From assembly GCF_000788395.1 (NCBI RefSeq), contig NZ_CP009888.1:2004001-2068000 (forward strand): a stretch of 64,000 bases of DNA. The letters run 5' to 3'. The DNA is from Pseudoalteromonas piratica (GTDB taxonomy: Bacteria > Pseudomonadota > Gammaproteobacteria > Enterobacterales > Alteromonadaceae). Under the pieces are notes generated by a model. The model was not told the DNA's origin. It was given only the letters and a program-made list of their open reading frames with translations, and made no database searches. The translations under genes and the position numbers were made by a program. Below, piece by piece: positions 8,010 to 17,686 of the stretch (position 1 is its first letter; each line of letters begins with the position of its first letter).

Positions 8010-8680
8010 AGCTTGCCGCTTAAGCGATAGCCACGCCCACGAAGGGTTTCAATGGGGGCGATAGAGCCATCGGGATCAAGCTTTTTACGTAATCGAAGTA
8101 CAAACACTTCAATCACGTTTGAATCAAGATCGAAGTCTTGATCATAAATGTGTTCGGTTAATTCTGATTTTGAAATTACTTTTTCAGGGTTGACCATTAA
8201 GTATTCAAGCACTTTATACTCGTATGCGGTAAGCGTTAGTTCTTGTTCGTTAACCCACACTTGCTGTGAGCGGGTATGTATACGAATAGGACCTGCGGTA
8301 ATGGTTGGGTCTGCTTTACCAGCGCTACGTCTGATAAGTGCATTACAACGGGCAATTAACTCTTCGTTATGAAACGGTTTTGTTAAGTAATCATCAGCAC
8401 CTGCATCTAACCCTTCAACTTTATCTTGCCAGCGGTCGCGGGCTGTTAAAATTAAAATAGGGATATCAATGCCTTCTTTTCGCGCTTTATTTATTACCTC
8501 AATGCCATCCATTTTTGGTAAACCAAGATCAACCACGGCTAAATCTAATGGATATTCTGTCAGGTGAAACAGGCCAGCTTCGCCATCATTACAAACATCA
8601 ACGCTGTAACGTGCTTTTTCTAGCGCATGTTTTAGGTTATCAGCAAGTTGAAGATCATCTTCAATTATTAAAATACGCAT
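8006..8680 (-). CDS. phoP: PhoP-like OmpR-family response regulator
   Basis: The 224-residue product has a receiver domain with the acidic pocket EDD (8-9), phospho-acceptor Asp51 in VVDLGLP, Thr in LTARD and Lys in LTKPF, and a C-terminal winged helix ending in ETLRGRGYRL. Residues and length match PhoP (223 residues in E. coli). It is the second gene of a four-gene operon; its ATG shares one base with the stop of the PepSY gene upstream. It phosphorelays with the adjacent kinase; target genes are unknown here. Confidence 0.9.
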   Translation of the reverse strand: MRILIIEDDLQLADNLKHALEKARYSVDVCNDGEAGLFHLTEYPLDLAVVDLGLPKMDGIEVINKARKEGIDIPILILTARDRWQDKVEGLDAGADDYLTKPFHNEELIARCNALIRRSAGKADPTITAGPIRIHTRSQQVWVNEQELTLTAYEYKVLEYLMVNPEKVISKSELTEHIYDQDFDLDSNVIEVFVLRLRKKLDPDGSIAPIETLRGRGYRLSGKL

Positions 8681-8991
8681 TAGTTTTTATGTTCCTTTTT
8701 TATCGTGCCGTTTGATTTTAATACTTTATAATCCACGACCTTGCCTTGAGGTTTTAACATTCTTACTTTATAAAAATGGGAGCTTTCTTTCACGTTTAAT
8801 ACTTTTCCAGGATACTTTTGCGACACTTTTCTCGCAGCACCTCGTTTATTGAGTGAAATAGTATTGACGTTTTTATGTGCTTGATTGACTGTTCTCTTCG
8901 AGTGTAACGGTTTTTGGGGATCAAGATTATTGGCAAAACTTTGCGCGCAAAATAGCGCTAATGTACTAAAAAGGCCGATTAAATATCTCAT
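8680..8991 (-). CDS. Periplasmic PepSY-like protein
   Basis: A 103-residue protein with an N-terminal signal peptide (MRYLIGLFSTLALFCAQSFA) and a short PepSY-type domain: AARKVSQKYPGKVLNVKESSHFYKVRML followed by a G-K-V-V-DYKV strand. Small PepSY proteins often accompany two-component systems and are thought to modulate sensors or peptidases in the periplasm. It is the first gene of the phoP-phoQ operon and overlaps phoP by one base (TAATG). Direct action on PhoQ is an inference from this coupling. Confidence 0.75.
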   Translation of the reverse strand: MRYLIGLFSTLALFCAQSFANNLDPQKPLHSKRTVNQAHKNVNTISLNKRGAARKVSQKYPGKVLNVKESSHFYKVRMLKPQGKVVDYKVLKSNGTIKKEHKN

Positions 8992-9015
8992 TTCCTACTC
9001 ACCAAAACGTTATCT

Positions 9016-9046
9016 AAGTTCAGTGTATGTTTTTTTCACTGAACTT
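9016..9046. terminator. Perfect 10-bp inverted repeat, possible terminator of yciI
   Basis: AAGTTCAGTG and CACTGAACTT flank an 11-nt loop containing a run of T. It lies just downstream of yciI and upstream of the PepSY operon. There is no T-tract after the stem, so it could equally be a regulator-binding palindrome for the downstream operon. Confidence 0.4.
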
Positions 9047-9058
9047 ATTATGAATCAA

Positions 9059-9358
9059 CTAAGGTAAAACTAATTTAAATGGTTTAACGATAGACTCTTT
9101 GTAGATGCCTGCTTCAATGTATGGGTCATTGGCAGCCCAGCTGCGTGCATCTTCTAACGAATCAAACTTAGCTATTACAAGTGAGCCTGTAAAACCAGCT
9201 TCACCCGGTTCTTCACTGTCAATCGCAGGTAATGGACCAGCAGATAAAAGACGGTCGTCAGCTTTTAATGCTTCTAATCGTGCAAGGTGAGCAGGGCGAG
9301 CTTCTTTTCGCATTGCTAAACTATTTTCAACATCTATCGAGTAAATCATGTACCACAT
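9059..9358 (-). CDS. yciI: YciI-family protein
   Basis: The 99-residue protein aligns over its whole length with E. coli YciI (98 residues): the RPAHLARL helix with its conserved His, then RLLSAGPLPA, GFTGSLVIAKF and ARSWAANDPY. YciI is a dimeric ferredoxin-like fold protein with a conserved His-Asp pair whose reaction is not established. In E. coli it is close to yciB and trp; here yciB and trp lie 3.3 to 10 kb away on the same strand. Confidence 0.93.
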   Translation of the reverse strand: MWYMIYSIDVENSLAMRKEARPAHLARLEALKADDRLLSAGPLPAIDSEEPGEAGFTGSLVIAKFDSLEDARSWAANDPYIEAGIYKESIVKPFKLVLP

Positions 9359-9507
9359 AAAGCACCTGTTTGGTTATTTCTTTGAATATAAAAATAATTC
9401 TATCAATAGAAAGGATAAAACTAAAAATCATTTTTCGCGAAAACTTGAAACAGTAGGTTTAACACTGTTAGCATCCAGAACTGATAACAATAATACTAAG
9501 GTTCAGC

Positions 9508-10944
9508 ATGAGTGCATCGAGAGAGCATTTTAGCTCCAAACTCGGATTTATTTTAGCCGCTGCAGGAAGTGCAGTTGGCATTGGAAACCTTGTTGGTTTC
9601 CCTGTATCAGCTACCAAAAATGGTGGTGGTGCGTTTTTAGTGGTTTATGCCTTGTTCGTGATATTTATTTGCTTACCGGTAATGATGGCTGAAATGGCCA
9701 TGGGTCGGAGCGCACAAAAAGATCCACTAGGCGCATACAACAAGCTTTCTAATAATAGTTCTAAATGGCGTTATCCAGGTTTTCTTGCTGTGCTAACACC
9801 CTTTATGATTGGTGTGTTTTACATGGTAATCACCGTATGGATTTTTGGTTACCTGGTACAAGCAGCAATGGGCAATCTTGATGCATTGGCAAATCCAAGT
9901 AATTTTGGCCAGTTTATTAACCAAACTAGCGTGTTTTACTACATGATAGGTGTGGGCGTACTGGTTAACCTTATTCTGCTTGGCGGTGTTAAGCAAGGTA
10001 TTGAAAAGGCTGCGAAAGTGCTTATGCCAGCGCTATTTGTATTACTGGTAGCCTTAGTTGCTTACGTGTTAACCCTCGATAATGCAAGTGCAGGCTTACG
10101 CTATTACGTTGTGCCTGATTTTTCAAAAGTAAACGCGAGTGTGTTAAATGGTGCGCTGTCACAAGCATTTTTCTCACTGTCGTTGGGCATGGGTATTTTA
10201 ATGACCTACGCCTCATATATCTCGAAAAAAGAAAACATCGTCGGCAGCGCTAAAATGGTTGCTGTGACTGACTCACTCGTGGCATTTATTGCTGGTTTAA
10301 TGGTGTTACCGGCTATTTTTAGCTTTAATCCAAACACCAACCCGGCAGAATTATCAGACTCATCGGTCTCAATGATTTTCGTTTATTTACCTAAGATTTT
10401 CCTCGCGATGCAGCAAGATATTGGCTACATGGGCGCGAGTATTGTTGCTGTTGTTTTCTTTTTATTGGTATTTTTCGCAGCAATTACATCACTGGTTTCA
10501 ATTATTGAAGTACCAACTGCGACATTAATCGAAGAAAAAGGCGTTTCGCGTTTTAAAGCGTTAATGATTTTAGCTGGTAGCATGGGCATATTAACTATTT
10601 TATGTACCATGTCATTTGGTATGAGTGAATGGTTAAGCACAATGTTTAACTATGGCGATCATGATCCTGCTACGAAAAAGAGCTTATTTGATTTTATTTA
10701 TGATGTATTTTACGACACCATCTTACCTTTAAATGGCTTAATGGTGTGTTTATTCGTAATGTACCGCTGGAAGAAAGTAAAACTAACAGAAGAGCTTAGT
10801 CAAGGCGCGCCTAACTATGCAGGCAGCTTTACAGAGAAATATGTAAACTTCTCTCTGTCTACCTTTATCCCATTTATTTTGGCGCTGATTTTTATTAATA
10901 CAGTTGCTAATAAGTTCTTTGCATATAACTTATTAGGGTTCTAA
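9508..10944 (+). CDS. Sodium-dependent transporter, NSS/SNF family
   Basis: The 478-residue membrane protein has the NSS N-terminal signature: FSSKLGFILAAAGSAVGIGNLVGFP (Na+ and substrate sites of TM1) and GGGAFLVVYALFVIFICLPVMMAEM (TM2). About eleven or twelve hydrophobic segments follow. Family members import amino acids or organic solutes with sodium. The substrate cannot be assigned from sequence by eye. It is monocistronic, with AAGG upstream of the ATG and a strong terminator after the stop. Confidence 0.9.
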   Translation: MSASREHFSSKLGFILAAAGSAVGIGNLVGFPVSATKNGGGAFLVVYALFVIFICLPVMMAEMAMGRSAQKDPLGAYNKLSNNSSKWRYPGFLAVLTPFMIGVFYMVITVWIFGYLVQAAMGNLDALANPSNFGQFINQTSVFYYMIGVGVLVNLILLGGVKQGIEKAAKVLMPALFVLLVALVAYVLTLDNASAGLRYYVVPDFSKVNASVLNGALSQAFFSLSLGMGILMTYASYISKKENIVGSAKMVAVTDSLVAFIAGLMVLPAIFSFNPNTNPAELSDSSVSMIFVYLPKIFLAMQQDIGYMGASIVAVVFFLLVFFAAITSLVSIIEVPTATLIEEKGVSRFKALMILAGSMGILTILCTMSFGMSEWLSTMFNYGDHDPATKKSLFDFIYDVFYDTILPLNGLMVCLFVMYRWKKVKLTEELSQGAPNYAGSFTEKYVNFSLSTFIPFILALIFINTVANKFFAYNLLGF

Positions 10945-10974
10945 ATAGTTATAAATAAAAGAATAAACTAAATT

Positions 10975-11000
10975 AGCGGAGCAATTGCTCCGCTTTTTTG
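10975..11000 (+). terminator. Rho-independent terminator
   Basis: AGCGGAGC-AATT-GCTCCGCT followed by TTTTTT, 30 bp after the transporter stop. Confidence 0.92.
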
Positions 11001-11096
11001 TGTTTATCGGCAAAATAAGAGGATGGAAGGTCGAATTATAAAAGTCATAAAATGTAGAATACGTAATAGAATTAGCTAGTTAGATAGAGTCGAAGA

Positions 11097-11660
11097 ATGG
11101 TCAAAATAAATAGTGAACAAAGTAAGCGAAGCGCGCAATTTAAGTTTATAGCTTACACGCTCTCTGTGGTTTTAATTGCTGGATGTCTGTTTGCTCTTAC
11201 GTTAAATAATGCACTCAATTGGCTGCTTATTGTAATTGTAATTGTAATGCTATGTATTGTTGGCTTTCTAATCGCTTCACAAGCGGCAACTAATCGTTTT
11301 CTTACGTTAGGTAAGGCACCTTTAATACTGGATAATAATATCGTGATGCTAGGTGTCGAGACGAAAGGGCAGATAGTCATTAATCAGCCAGATTTTAAGA
11401 AGTTTAATCAAGCAAGGCTTCAAATTCTCGTGCCAGGTTATGAAAGCGGTTTAAATGAGGTGTGGTCAGATACATTACCATTAAAATTTGATTTTGACGG
11501 CGATACCACCTTGCTTGATTTCACCTTTACACTGCCCACACAAATTAAGTTTCATACGGGCTCCCGTTGTTATCTCTCGATAAGTTATGTGGAAAACATG
11601 CAAGAGGTGAAACGCACTTATCGCTTGAATGTGCGCGATCCGAAAGTAAGGATGTTGTAG
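11097..11660 (+). CDS. Membrane protein of unknown function
   Basis: I do not recognise this 187-residue protein. It has two closely spaced hydrophobic helices (about residues 17-35 and 39-61) and then a soluble domain of about 125 residues that looks beta-rich (alternating segments such as ILDNNIVMLGVETKG, TTLLDFTFTLPTQIKF, RCYLSISYVENM). Such a hairpin plus beta domain fits a cytoplasmic or periplasmic accessory domain of an inner-membrane protein. The start has only a weak ribosome-binding site. Neighbours give no hint of function. Confidence 0.6.
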   Translation: MVKINSEQSKRSAQFKFIAYTLSVVLIAGCLFALTLNNALNWLLIVIVIVMLCIVGFLIASQAATNRFLTLGKAPLILDNNIVMLGVETKGQIVINQPDFKKFNQARLQILVPGYESGLNEVWSDTLPLKFDFDGDTTLLDFTFTLPTQIKFHTGSRCYLSISYVENMQEVKRTYRLNVRDPKVRML

Positions 11661-11830
11661 GTGCGTTTACTGAATTTGTACCCGTTTTAGTAGTGAGTTA
11701 GGTTAGAAGTATTTAGCTATATAAAGCTGCTTTAAACTTTTGATTTCGCTTTGTAAAAATTCATTTTGCATCAGATAGCAAGAAAAATAAACTGACAATG
11801 GCGGTTGGATGAGAGGGGCTATATATTTTT

Positions 11831-11856
11831 TATAAAAAGGGCGCTTTTAAACGCCC
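11831..11856 (-). terminator. Rho-independent terminator for the small membrane protein gene
   Basis: On the minus strand GGGCG-(8 nt)-CGCCC is followed by TTTTTATAAAAAA, 30 bp after the stop of the 79-residue gene. Confidence 0.75.
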
Positions 11857-11885
11857 GCTAAAATTATGTTGAAATACAATCTAGG

Positions 11886-12125
11886 TTAATGCGGGGTGCA
11901 ATCAAACTTCTCATTGGTATAAAACGCCGCGTAGGCGATGCCGCTTAGGGTAAAGTACATAGTAAGTACAAAGAGTAAGAAGGTGCCAACATTAAACCCT
12001 GACTCATTAAATGCACTCATCATAAATGCACCAAAGCCAATACCTATTGGCAAACACAGTAGTGTTTTAAATAAGTTCTCATTGGGTATTTCGTATTCCA
12101 TTTCTTGTTCGTTCACTGTTTTCAT
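11886..12125 (-). CDS. Small two-helix membrane protein
   Basis: The start at 12125 was chosen because GAGG lies 5 bases upstream; an ATG 33 bases earlier has no such site. The 79-residue product has a charged N-terminus (MKTVNEQEMEYEIPNEN), two hydrophobic helices (about 22-38 and 44-66) and a short polar tail with one Cys. No family is recognised. It is monocistronic with its own terminator. Confidence 0.6.
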   Translation of the reverse strand: MKTVNEQEMEYEIPNENLFKTLLCLPIGIGFGAFMMSAFNESGFNVGTFLLFVLTMYFTLSGIAYAAFYTNEKFDCTPH

Positions 12126-12380
12126 TAAAGCCTCAACTAATATTATTGTTTTAACCATCTAACGTGGTTGTGTTTTAGTTTCTTAGGGCCTGTTTAACTC
12201 TTAATAAATCTTAGATACAACGTAACAGGTCATAAAATGTTCAGTTTAATACTAGATCGATTTGCACAATTTTCCTAATTATCAATGTTTAAAGTTTATT
12301 TCGATGGTGGTTGTACTTTGTACAGAGGTTAAATGAATAAGATTATTAAATGATGGGCGTGAATTAATGCAAGTGCAGTT

Positions 12381-12543
12381 ATACCAATTCGTTTAAGTAG
12401 CTAAACATTGGGGCTGACTAAATATCATGCTAGTTGCGTTAGACATGTATCAATGTAGAACAACAGCATAAGAAAAGTTTTGCCTTGTTATCATTTAATT
12501 TAACCAGCGCTATGCCTAATCACACAGTTAACAGAATTGGTAT
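12381..12543. repeat. MITE-like interspersed repeat, copy B (163 bp)
   Basis: This element has perfect 10-bp terminal inverted repeats, ATACCAATTC and GAATTGGTAT. It shares length, ends and internal blocks (GTAGAACAAC, GCCTTGTT) with 1533-1694. It carries no coding sequence. Flanking bases (GTT on the left, TAT on the right) do not show an obvious target-site duplication. Confidence 0.7.
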
Positions 12544-12572
12544 TATTGGCAGAAAGATAAGGTGATTAGACA

Positions 12573-12599
12573 TAAAAAAGGAGCGATGTTCGCTCCTTT
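12573..12599 (-). terminator. Rho-independent terminator of yciB
   Basis: AAAGGAGCGA / TCGCTCCTTT stem with a 3-nt loop; on the minus strand it is followed by a T-run, 34 bp beyond the yciB stop. Confidence 0.88.
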
Positions 12600-12632
12600 C
12601 AAACAATTATAACTACTCAGTACAAAGCAGTA

Positions 12633-13214
12633 TTACTCGGTCTTTTGTTCTTCATCATCATCGGGTAGGTATTGATAAAGCATAAAAATGGTAATTATTA
12701 GACCAACAAAGGTGGCAGCAGTAATACCGAATACTTTGAAATTAACCCAAAAATCGAGTGAAAATGCATATGCAACGTAAATATTAACAGCTGCGATTAG
12801 GTATAAAAATAGGCTCCAAAATAGATTTATCCTGTCCCAAAGCGGTTCTGGAATTTCTATTTTTTGCTCAGAGTCATTTGCTGAAGCTAGAATAGAGCCC
12901 AACATTTTCGCCATCAGATTTTTTTGAAATAAGTAACGAGATACCAATAAAATGGTAGCAAAACCCGCATAAACGACGGTTGCTTTCCATTTAATAAACT
13001 GCTCATCTTGGAAAAGAATAGTCAGTGAACCAAGGCCAACAGCTAAACCAAATAGTACCCAATGTTTAGTGGCGACTTTTTTCTCGATAAAGAAGTAATA
13101 GGCTATTTGCAGAACTGACGCACCAATAAGTACTGACGTCGCCCAAAAAATATCCATGGTTTTATAAAGAATAAAAAATAAGATCAGGGGAGCATATTCA
13201 AATAATGCGAGCAT
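12633..13214 (-). CDS. yciB: YciB inner-membrane protein (septation protein A family)
   Basis: The 193-residue protein has the YciB/IspZ family pattern: FEYAPLILFFILYKTMDIFWATSVLI at the N-terminus, KHWVLFGLAVGLGSLTILFQDEQFIKWK in the middle, and NLFWSLFLYLIAAVNIYVAYAFSLDFWVNFKVFG near the end, with five to six membrane segments. YciB contributes to cell-envelope maintenance and division in enterobacteria. It lies next to the trp operon as in E. coli, but is separated from it by a terminator, so it is probably transcribed separately. Confidence 0.92.
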   Translation of the reverse strand: MLALFEYAPLILFFILYKTMDIFWATSVLIGASVLQIAYYFFIEKKVATKHWVLFGLAVGLGSLTILFQDEQFIKWKATVVYAGFATILLVSRYLFQKNLMAKMLGSILASANDSEQKIEIPEPLWDRINLFWSLFLYLIAAVNIYVAYAFSLDFWVNFKVFGITAATFVGLIITIFMLYQYLPDDDEEQKTE

Positions 13215-13287
13215 TGTTTACCTCTTAAATTATGCTGAATATTTACCTTACACCAGAGTTAATATGAAACACCAGAGTTTAGGACTA

Positions 13288-13310
13288 AAAAAAGGGCGCT
13301 CAGCGCCCTT
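13288..13310 (-). terminator. Terminator of the trp operon
   Basis: AAGGGCGC-TCA-GCGCCCTT; on the minus strand the stem is followed by TTTTTTT, 20 bp after trpA. Confidence 0.9.
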
Positions 13311-13329
13311 ACGTTTTATAAACTCGATT

Positions 13330-14136
13330 TTACTTTTGTGTTGCAGCTTTCATCTCGCGTACAAAGCTTTCAAGTTCGCTTAGCATAGTTTCTGGCGTTT
13401 CAAGGTTACGCTCAATGATTTTAACCACTGCTGAGCCTGAAATAGCACCCGCGGCGCCTGAAGCAATTGCTGCTTTTACATCTTCAGGGGTTGAAATACC
13501 AAAGCCCAGTAAGGCTGGCGCTGCATGGAAGTTTAATAGCTTCTTAATCATTGAATCAGCTGGCATTTGTGCTTTAGTTTCCGTACCCGTTACACCAGCA
13601 CGTGAGAGTAAGTAGGTATAGCCTCGGCCGTAAGACGCACACTGACGTAATGTATCGTCATCGGCATTTGGTGTGGCAATAAAGATAGGCTCTATCTCTG
13701 CTTGCATGGCCGCTTGTCTAAACATTTTTGACATATGCAGTGGTACATCAGCGACTAAAATTGAATCTACGCCCACTTCTTTGGCTGTGCGATAAAAGTT
13801 ATCAATGCCCTGTGCTAATACTAAGTTTGAATAAAGCAATAAACCAATTGGAATATCCGCGTTGTACTCACGTACTTTACGAATTATTTCAAAGCTCTCA
13901 GCTGTGGTGATTTTATTTTCGAGCGCGCGAATATTGGCCGCCTGAATCACCGGGCCATCAGCGATTGGATCAGAGAATGCAATACCAAGCTCGAGCGCAT
14001 CAGCACCGCCATCAATTAAGCGTTTAATAATCTCAAAGCTCAATTCTTTGTTTGGGTCGCCAATGGTAACAAACGGCACAAATGCGCCTTGGTTAACTTC
14101 ATTTAACGCGTGGAATGTTTGCTGATAGCGGCTCAT
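13330..14136 (-). CDS. trpA: Tryptophan synthase alpha chain
   Basis: The 268-residue TIM-barrel enzyme cleaves indole-3-glycerol phosphate to indole, which is channelled to TrpB. Catalytic Glu49 (GADALELG) and Asp60 (SDPIADGP) are at the canonical positions, and the phosphate-binding GFGIST and GAISGSA loops are present. Length equals that of E. coli TrpA. It is the last gene of the operon and overlaps trpB by 4 bp. Confidence 0.98.
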   Translation of the reverse strand: MSRYQQTFHALNEVNQGAFVPFVTIGDPNKELSFEIIKRLIDGGADALELGIAFSDPIADGPVIQAANIRALENKITTAESFEIIRKVREYNADIPIGLLLYSNLVLAQGIDNFYRTAKEVGVDSILVADVPLHMSKMFRQAAMQAEIEPIFIATPNADDDTLRQCASYGRGYTYLLSRAGVTGTETKAQMPADSMIKKLLNFHAAPALLGFGISTPEDVKAAIASGAAGAISGSAVVKIIERNLETPETMLSELESFVREMKAATQK

Positions 14137-15323
14137 AGTTTACCTCCTTCATTTAACACGGTATGCACGTGTGCTAAATCTTTGTCACCACGGCCACTTA
14201 AATTCACTACAATTATGGTTTCTTCGTTTTGCTCTTCAGCCAGCTTTAATGCGTATGCAAGGGCATGGCTTGATTCAAGTGCTGGAATAATCCCTTCGTT
14301 TTTCGCTAGTAACTGGAATGCTTCAAGCGCTTCATCATCACTAATGCCAACGTATTGAGCACGCCCTGTTTCAGCGAGATGTGCATGTTGAGGGCCAACC
14401 GCTGGGTAATCAAGGCCTGCAGATACAGAGTAAGACTCTTCGATTTGGCCATTGTTGTCTTGCATAATAAAGGTGTATGCACCGTGTAAAATGCCTTTAG
14501 TGCCTTTACAAATTGCTGCACCATGCTCTTCAGTATCAAGGCCTTTACCTGCAGGCTCTACACCAACTAGTTTTACACTTTCTTCCTTAATGAAGTCATT
14601 AAACATACCAATTGCATTAGAGCCACCACCAACACACGCAACCACGTAATCTGGCAGACGGCCTTCTGTATCAAGTACTTGTTGTTTTGCTTCTTCACCA
14701 ATCATTTTTTGGAAGTCGCGAACAAGAGTTGGGAATGGGTGCGGGCCTGCTGCTGTACCAAGTAAGTAGTGTGCTGTATCGTAGTTTGCTGACCAGTCAC
14801 GCATTGCTTCGTTAACCGCGTCTTTTAATGTGCCAGAGCCTGCTGTAACAGGAATCACTTCTGCTCCCATTAATTTCATTCTAAATACGTTTGGTTGTTG
14901 GCGCTCTACGTCTTTGGCACCCATATAAACCCGGCATTTTAAGCCAAGTAATGCGCAGGCTAGGGCTGTTGCTACGCCGTGCTGACCAGCACCGGTTTCC
15001 GCAATAACTTCTTTTTTGCCCATACGTTTTGTCAGTAGCGCCTGACCTAACACTTGGTTAGTTTTATGTGCGCCGCCGTGCAGTAAATCTTCACGCTTAA
15101 GGTAAAGCTTTACCTTAGGGTTTTTCACTAAGTTGCGTGTCAGCGTCAGTGGCGTAGGGCGACCGGCATATTCATTAAGCAGCTTTTCAAACTCTGCATG
15201 AAAGCTAGGGTCGTTCTTTGCTTTATTAAATTCACTTTCAAGTTGTTTTAAGGCGGGTACCAGAAGCTCTGGTACGTACATGCCGCCAAAATCGCCGAAA
15301 TAGGCTGGGTTATTATTTTCCAC
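14133..15323 (-). CDS. trpB: Tryptophan synthase beta chain
   Basis: The 396-residue PLP enzyme condenses indole with serine. The PLP lysine is Lys87 in HGGAHKTNQ, the catalytic Glu109 is in AETGAGQHG, and the phosphate-binding [10 protein letters not shown] is present. It is of the standard TrpB1 type. It lies one base after trpCF and overlaps trpA by 4 bp, consistent with translational coupling of the alpha/beta pair. Confidence 0.98.
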   Translation of the reverse strand: MENNNPAYFGDFGGMYVPELLVPALKQLESEFNKAKNDPSFHAEFEKLLNEYAGRPTPLTLTRNLVKNPKVKLYLKREDLLHGGAHKTNQVLGQALLTKRMGKKEVIAETGAGQHGVATALACALLGLKCRVYMGAKDVERQQPNVFRMKLMGAEVIPVTAGSGTLKDAVNEAMRDWSANYDTAHYLLGTAAGPHPFPTLVRDFQKMIGEEAKQQVLDTEGRLPDYVVACVGGGSNAIGMFNDFIKEESVKLVGVEPAGKGLDTEEHGAAICKGTKGILHGAYTFIMQDNNGQIEESYSVSAGLDYPAVGPQHAHLAETGRAQYVGISDDEALEAFQLLAKNEGIIPALESSHALAYALKLAEEQNEETIIVVNLSGRGDKDLAHVHTVLNEGGKL

Positions 15324-15324
15324 C

Positions 15325-16686
15325 TCAAGATTCCTTTATCTTAGAAAACACAGAATTAATTTGTTGATGACATTTTTTACCTGGGCTTGTTTCAATGCCC
15401 GAATTTAAATCAAGACCAATTGCTTGGGTTGAAAGCGCATCAAGAATATTGTCGTTATTTAAGCCGCCTGCGAGCATGTAGTTACGTTCGTTAATCAGCA
15501 CATCCCAATTAAAGGTTTGCCCCGTACCACCGCTTTGATTACCGACTTTGGTATCAAACAAATAGCGATCAGCCCCTTGGCTCTTATGTTCAATCACATC
15601 ACTTACCGCAACGGCTTTCCATACTTGCACGCTCGCTGGTAGCGCCTTTTTAAGCGTAGCAATATAGGTTTCGTCTTCATCGCCATGTAACTGTACTGCA
15701 ACTAGTTTTAGCTCAACGGCAATATGTACGATGGTGTCAATCGTTTCGTTTACAAATACGCCAACAAAGCCTAAATCGCAGCTATCTGCAATCGGTTTTG
15801 CACAGTCAATATCAACGTAACGTGGCGATTTGGCATAAAAAATTAGGCCACCAAATACTGCGCCCGCATTATATGCGGCAATCGCATCTTGCGAGCGCGT
15901 TAAGCCGCAAATTTTATTTTCACCTAAAATTAGTTTACGACAGGCCAAATCAAGGTTGCTTTCAGCCATCAGTGAGCTGCCAACTAAAAAGCCGTTACAC
16001 AGTGATTTTAAGCGTTTTACATCAGCGTGGGTGTAAATACCTGACTCTGAAATTACCACTTTCCCTGCAGGAATAAACGTACGAAGTGTTTCTGTCGTGG
16101 CAAGATCGGTACTTAAATCACGCAGGTTACGGTTATTAATACCAATAATCTCGGCGTCGAGTGCTAATGCGCGGTGTACTTCTTCTTCGTTACTCACTTC
16201 GGTCAAAATTGCCATATTGAGCGATTTTGCCACCTTAGCAAGGGCGGCGTACTCATCATCATTTAGCACACTTAGCATCAATAAAATTGCATCACCACCG
16301 TGCAGACGTGCCAAATACACTTGGTATTCATCAATGAAAAAATCTTTACAAATAAGCGGTTGATTCACCAATGAGCGAACTTTGGTTAAGTAATCAAAAC
16401 TGCCTTGAAAGTATTTCTCGTCAGTCAGTACACTAATGCACGCAGCGTAGTGCTTGTAAGCACCAGTAATTTCGTCAAGGTTAAAATCATCACGAATAAG
16501 CCCTTTGGATGGCGAGGCTTTTTTACATTCTAAAATAAAGTTAGTGCCGGGTTTTGCCAGCTCGCCATAAAAATCACGCTCGGTTGGTACAACCTCATCA
16601 ATAAAGCTTTCAAGTGGCTTATTGGCTTTACGCGATTCAAGCTCAATGCGTTTATCAGCAACAATTTTTTCTAATACATTAGCCAT
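15325..16686 (-). CDS. trpC: Bifunctional indole-3-glycerol-phosphate synthase / phosphoribosylanthranilate isomerase
   Basis: The start was placed at ATG 16686, preceded by GAGGTG, giving 453 residues as in E. coli TrpC(F); it overlaps trpD by 8 bp. Residues 1-255 form the synthase ([40 protein letters not shown]). Residues 256-453 form the isomerase ([19 protein letters not shown] with its catalytic Cys, [33 protein letters not shown]). The fusion catalyses two successive steps and is typical of gammaproteobacteria. Confidence 0.97.
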   Translation of the reverse strand: MANVLEKIVADKRIELESRKANKPLESFIDEVVPTERDFYGELAKPGTNFILECKKASPSKGLIRDDFNLDEITGAYKHYAACISVLTDEKYFQGSFDYLTKVRSLVNQPLICKDFFIDEYQVYLARLHGGDAILLMLSVLNDDEYAALAKVAKSLNMAILTEVSNEEEVHRALALDAEIIGINNRNLRDLSTDLATTETLRTFIPAGKVVISESGIYTHADVKRLKSLCNGFLVGSSLMAESNLDLACRKLILGENKICGLTRSQDAIAAYNAGAVFGGLIFYAKSPRYVDIDCAKPIADSCDLGFVGVFVNETIDTIVHIAVELKLVAVQLHGDEDETYIATLKKALPASVQVWKAVAVSDVIEHKSQGADRYLFDTKVGNQSGGTGQTFNWDVLINERNYMLAGGLNNDNILDALSTQAIGLDLNSGIETSPGKKCHQQINSVFSKIKES

Positions 16687-17686
16687 GAGACACCTCGATA
16701 ATGCGTGATAAGTGTGAAAACGCGGCGCCACTTGCCAAGTGGTTTTGTACCGCCTGTGTTGCGTCTTTGAAATTATTGTAGTCGCCTTGCATTACCAGCA
16801 CGGCTGCAACATTTGCGGCAATCGCTGCATTGTGCGCAGGTTTACCTTCACCTTTTAATATTGCAAGGCTTGCCGCTGCGTTATATTCAGGCTCGCCGCC
16901 TTCAATATCTGAAATAGCATAGTTATCAAGGCCAAAATCTTGCGGCTGTAAGGTGTACTCTGTAATTTCGCCGTCTTTTAGCTCGGCAACTTGTGTTTCA
17001 CCGTGAAGGGCAATTTCATCGGTACCTGCGCCGTGGACTACCATAACACGCTCACAGCCAAGTAGTTTTAGTGTTTGCGCCATTGGGCGCAGTAATTCAG
17101 GGGTATAAACACCAAGCAGTTGGTGGCTTGGTTTTGCAGGGTTTGCCAACGGCCCTAAAATATTAAATAAGGTGCGTGTTTTAAGTGTGGTACGTACTGG
17201 CATCGCATATTTCACACCAGCATGGTAAAGCGGTGCAAATAAAAAGGTAAAATGGGTTTTCGCGAGGCAGTTTTCTGCTTGTACCACACTCATATTAATA
17301 TTGATACCAAGGGCATTGAGTAAATCAGACGAGCCAGACTTACTTGAAACACTGCGGTTGCCGTGTTTTACCATATTAACGCCCATGCTCGCGGCTACAA
17401 TGGCAGCAGTGGTTGATACGTTAATTGAATTGGCACCATCACCACCTGTGCCACATGAATCAAAACTAATGGCACTTGGGTTAGTAAATGTTACTGCATT
17501 ATCGCGCATGGCTTTGGCAGCACCTGCGATTTCGTTGTCGGTTTCGCCTTTAATTTTAAGTGCAGTTAACGCTGCTGCAAGCTCAATTTCACTTACTTGG
17601 CCTGTCATTACAAGATTAAAAAACTCGCTGCTTTGCTCAAAGGTTAAATCTTGTTGTTCGATTAATAGATTAACAAGTGGCTGCAT
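16679..17686 (-). CDS. trpD: Anthranilate phosphoribosyltransferase
   Basis: The 335-residue enzyme transfers phosphoribosyl to anthranilate. It contains the PRPP-binding motif GTGGDGANSINVST near residue 80, KHGNRSVSSKSGS with the catalytic region, and the second metal site DEIALHG. It is a free-standing TrpD, not fused to TrpG as in E. coli. It shares one base with the trpG stop. Confidence 0.97.
   Translation of the reverse strand: MQPLVNLLIEQQDLTFEQSSEFFNLVMTGQVSEIELAAALTALKIKGETDNEIAGAAKAMRDNAVTFTNPSAISFDSCGTGGDGANSINVSTTAAIVAASMGVNMVKHGNRSVSSKSGSSDLLNALGININMSVVQAENCLAKTHFTFLFAPLYHAGVKYAMPVRTTLKTRTLFNILGPLANPAKPSHQLLGVYTPELLRPMAQTLKLLGCERVMVVHGAGTDEIALHGETQVAELKDGEITEYTLQPQDFGLDNYAISDIEGGEPEYNAAASLAILKGEGKPAHNAAIAANVAAVLVMQGDYNNFKDATQAVQNHLASGAAFSHLSRIIEVSHG

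Larger units (their letters stand above)
12126..12632. other. Intergenic region of about 500 bp
   Basis: It contains the upstream region of the small membrane-protein gene (12126-12380), a complete MITE-like element (12381-12543) and the terminator of yciB (12573-12599). No ORF with a ribosome-binding site was seen in the rest. Confidence 0.6.
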
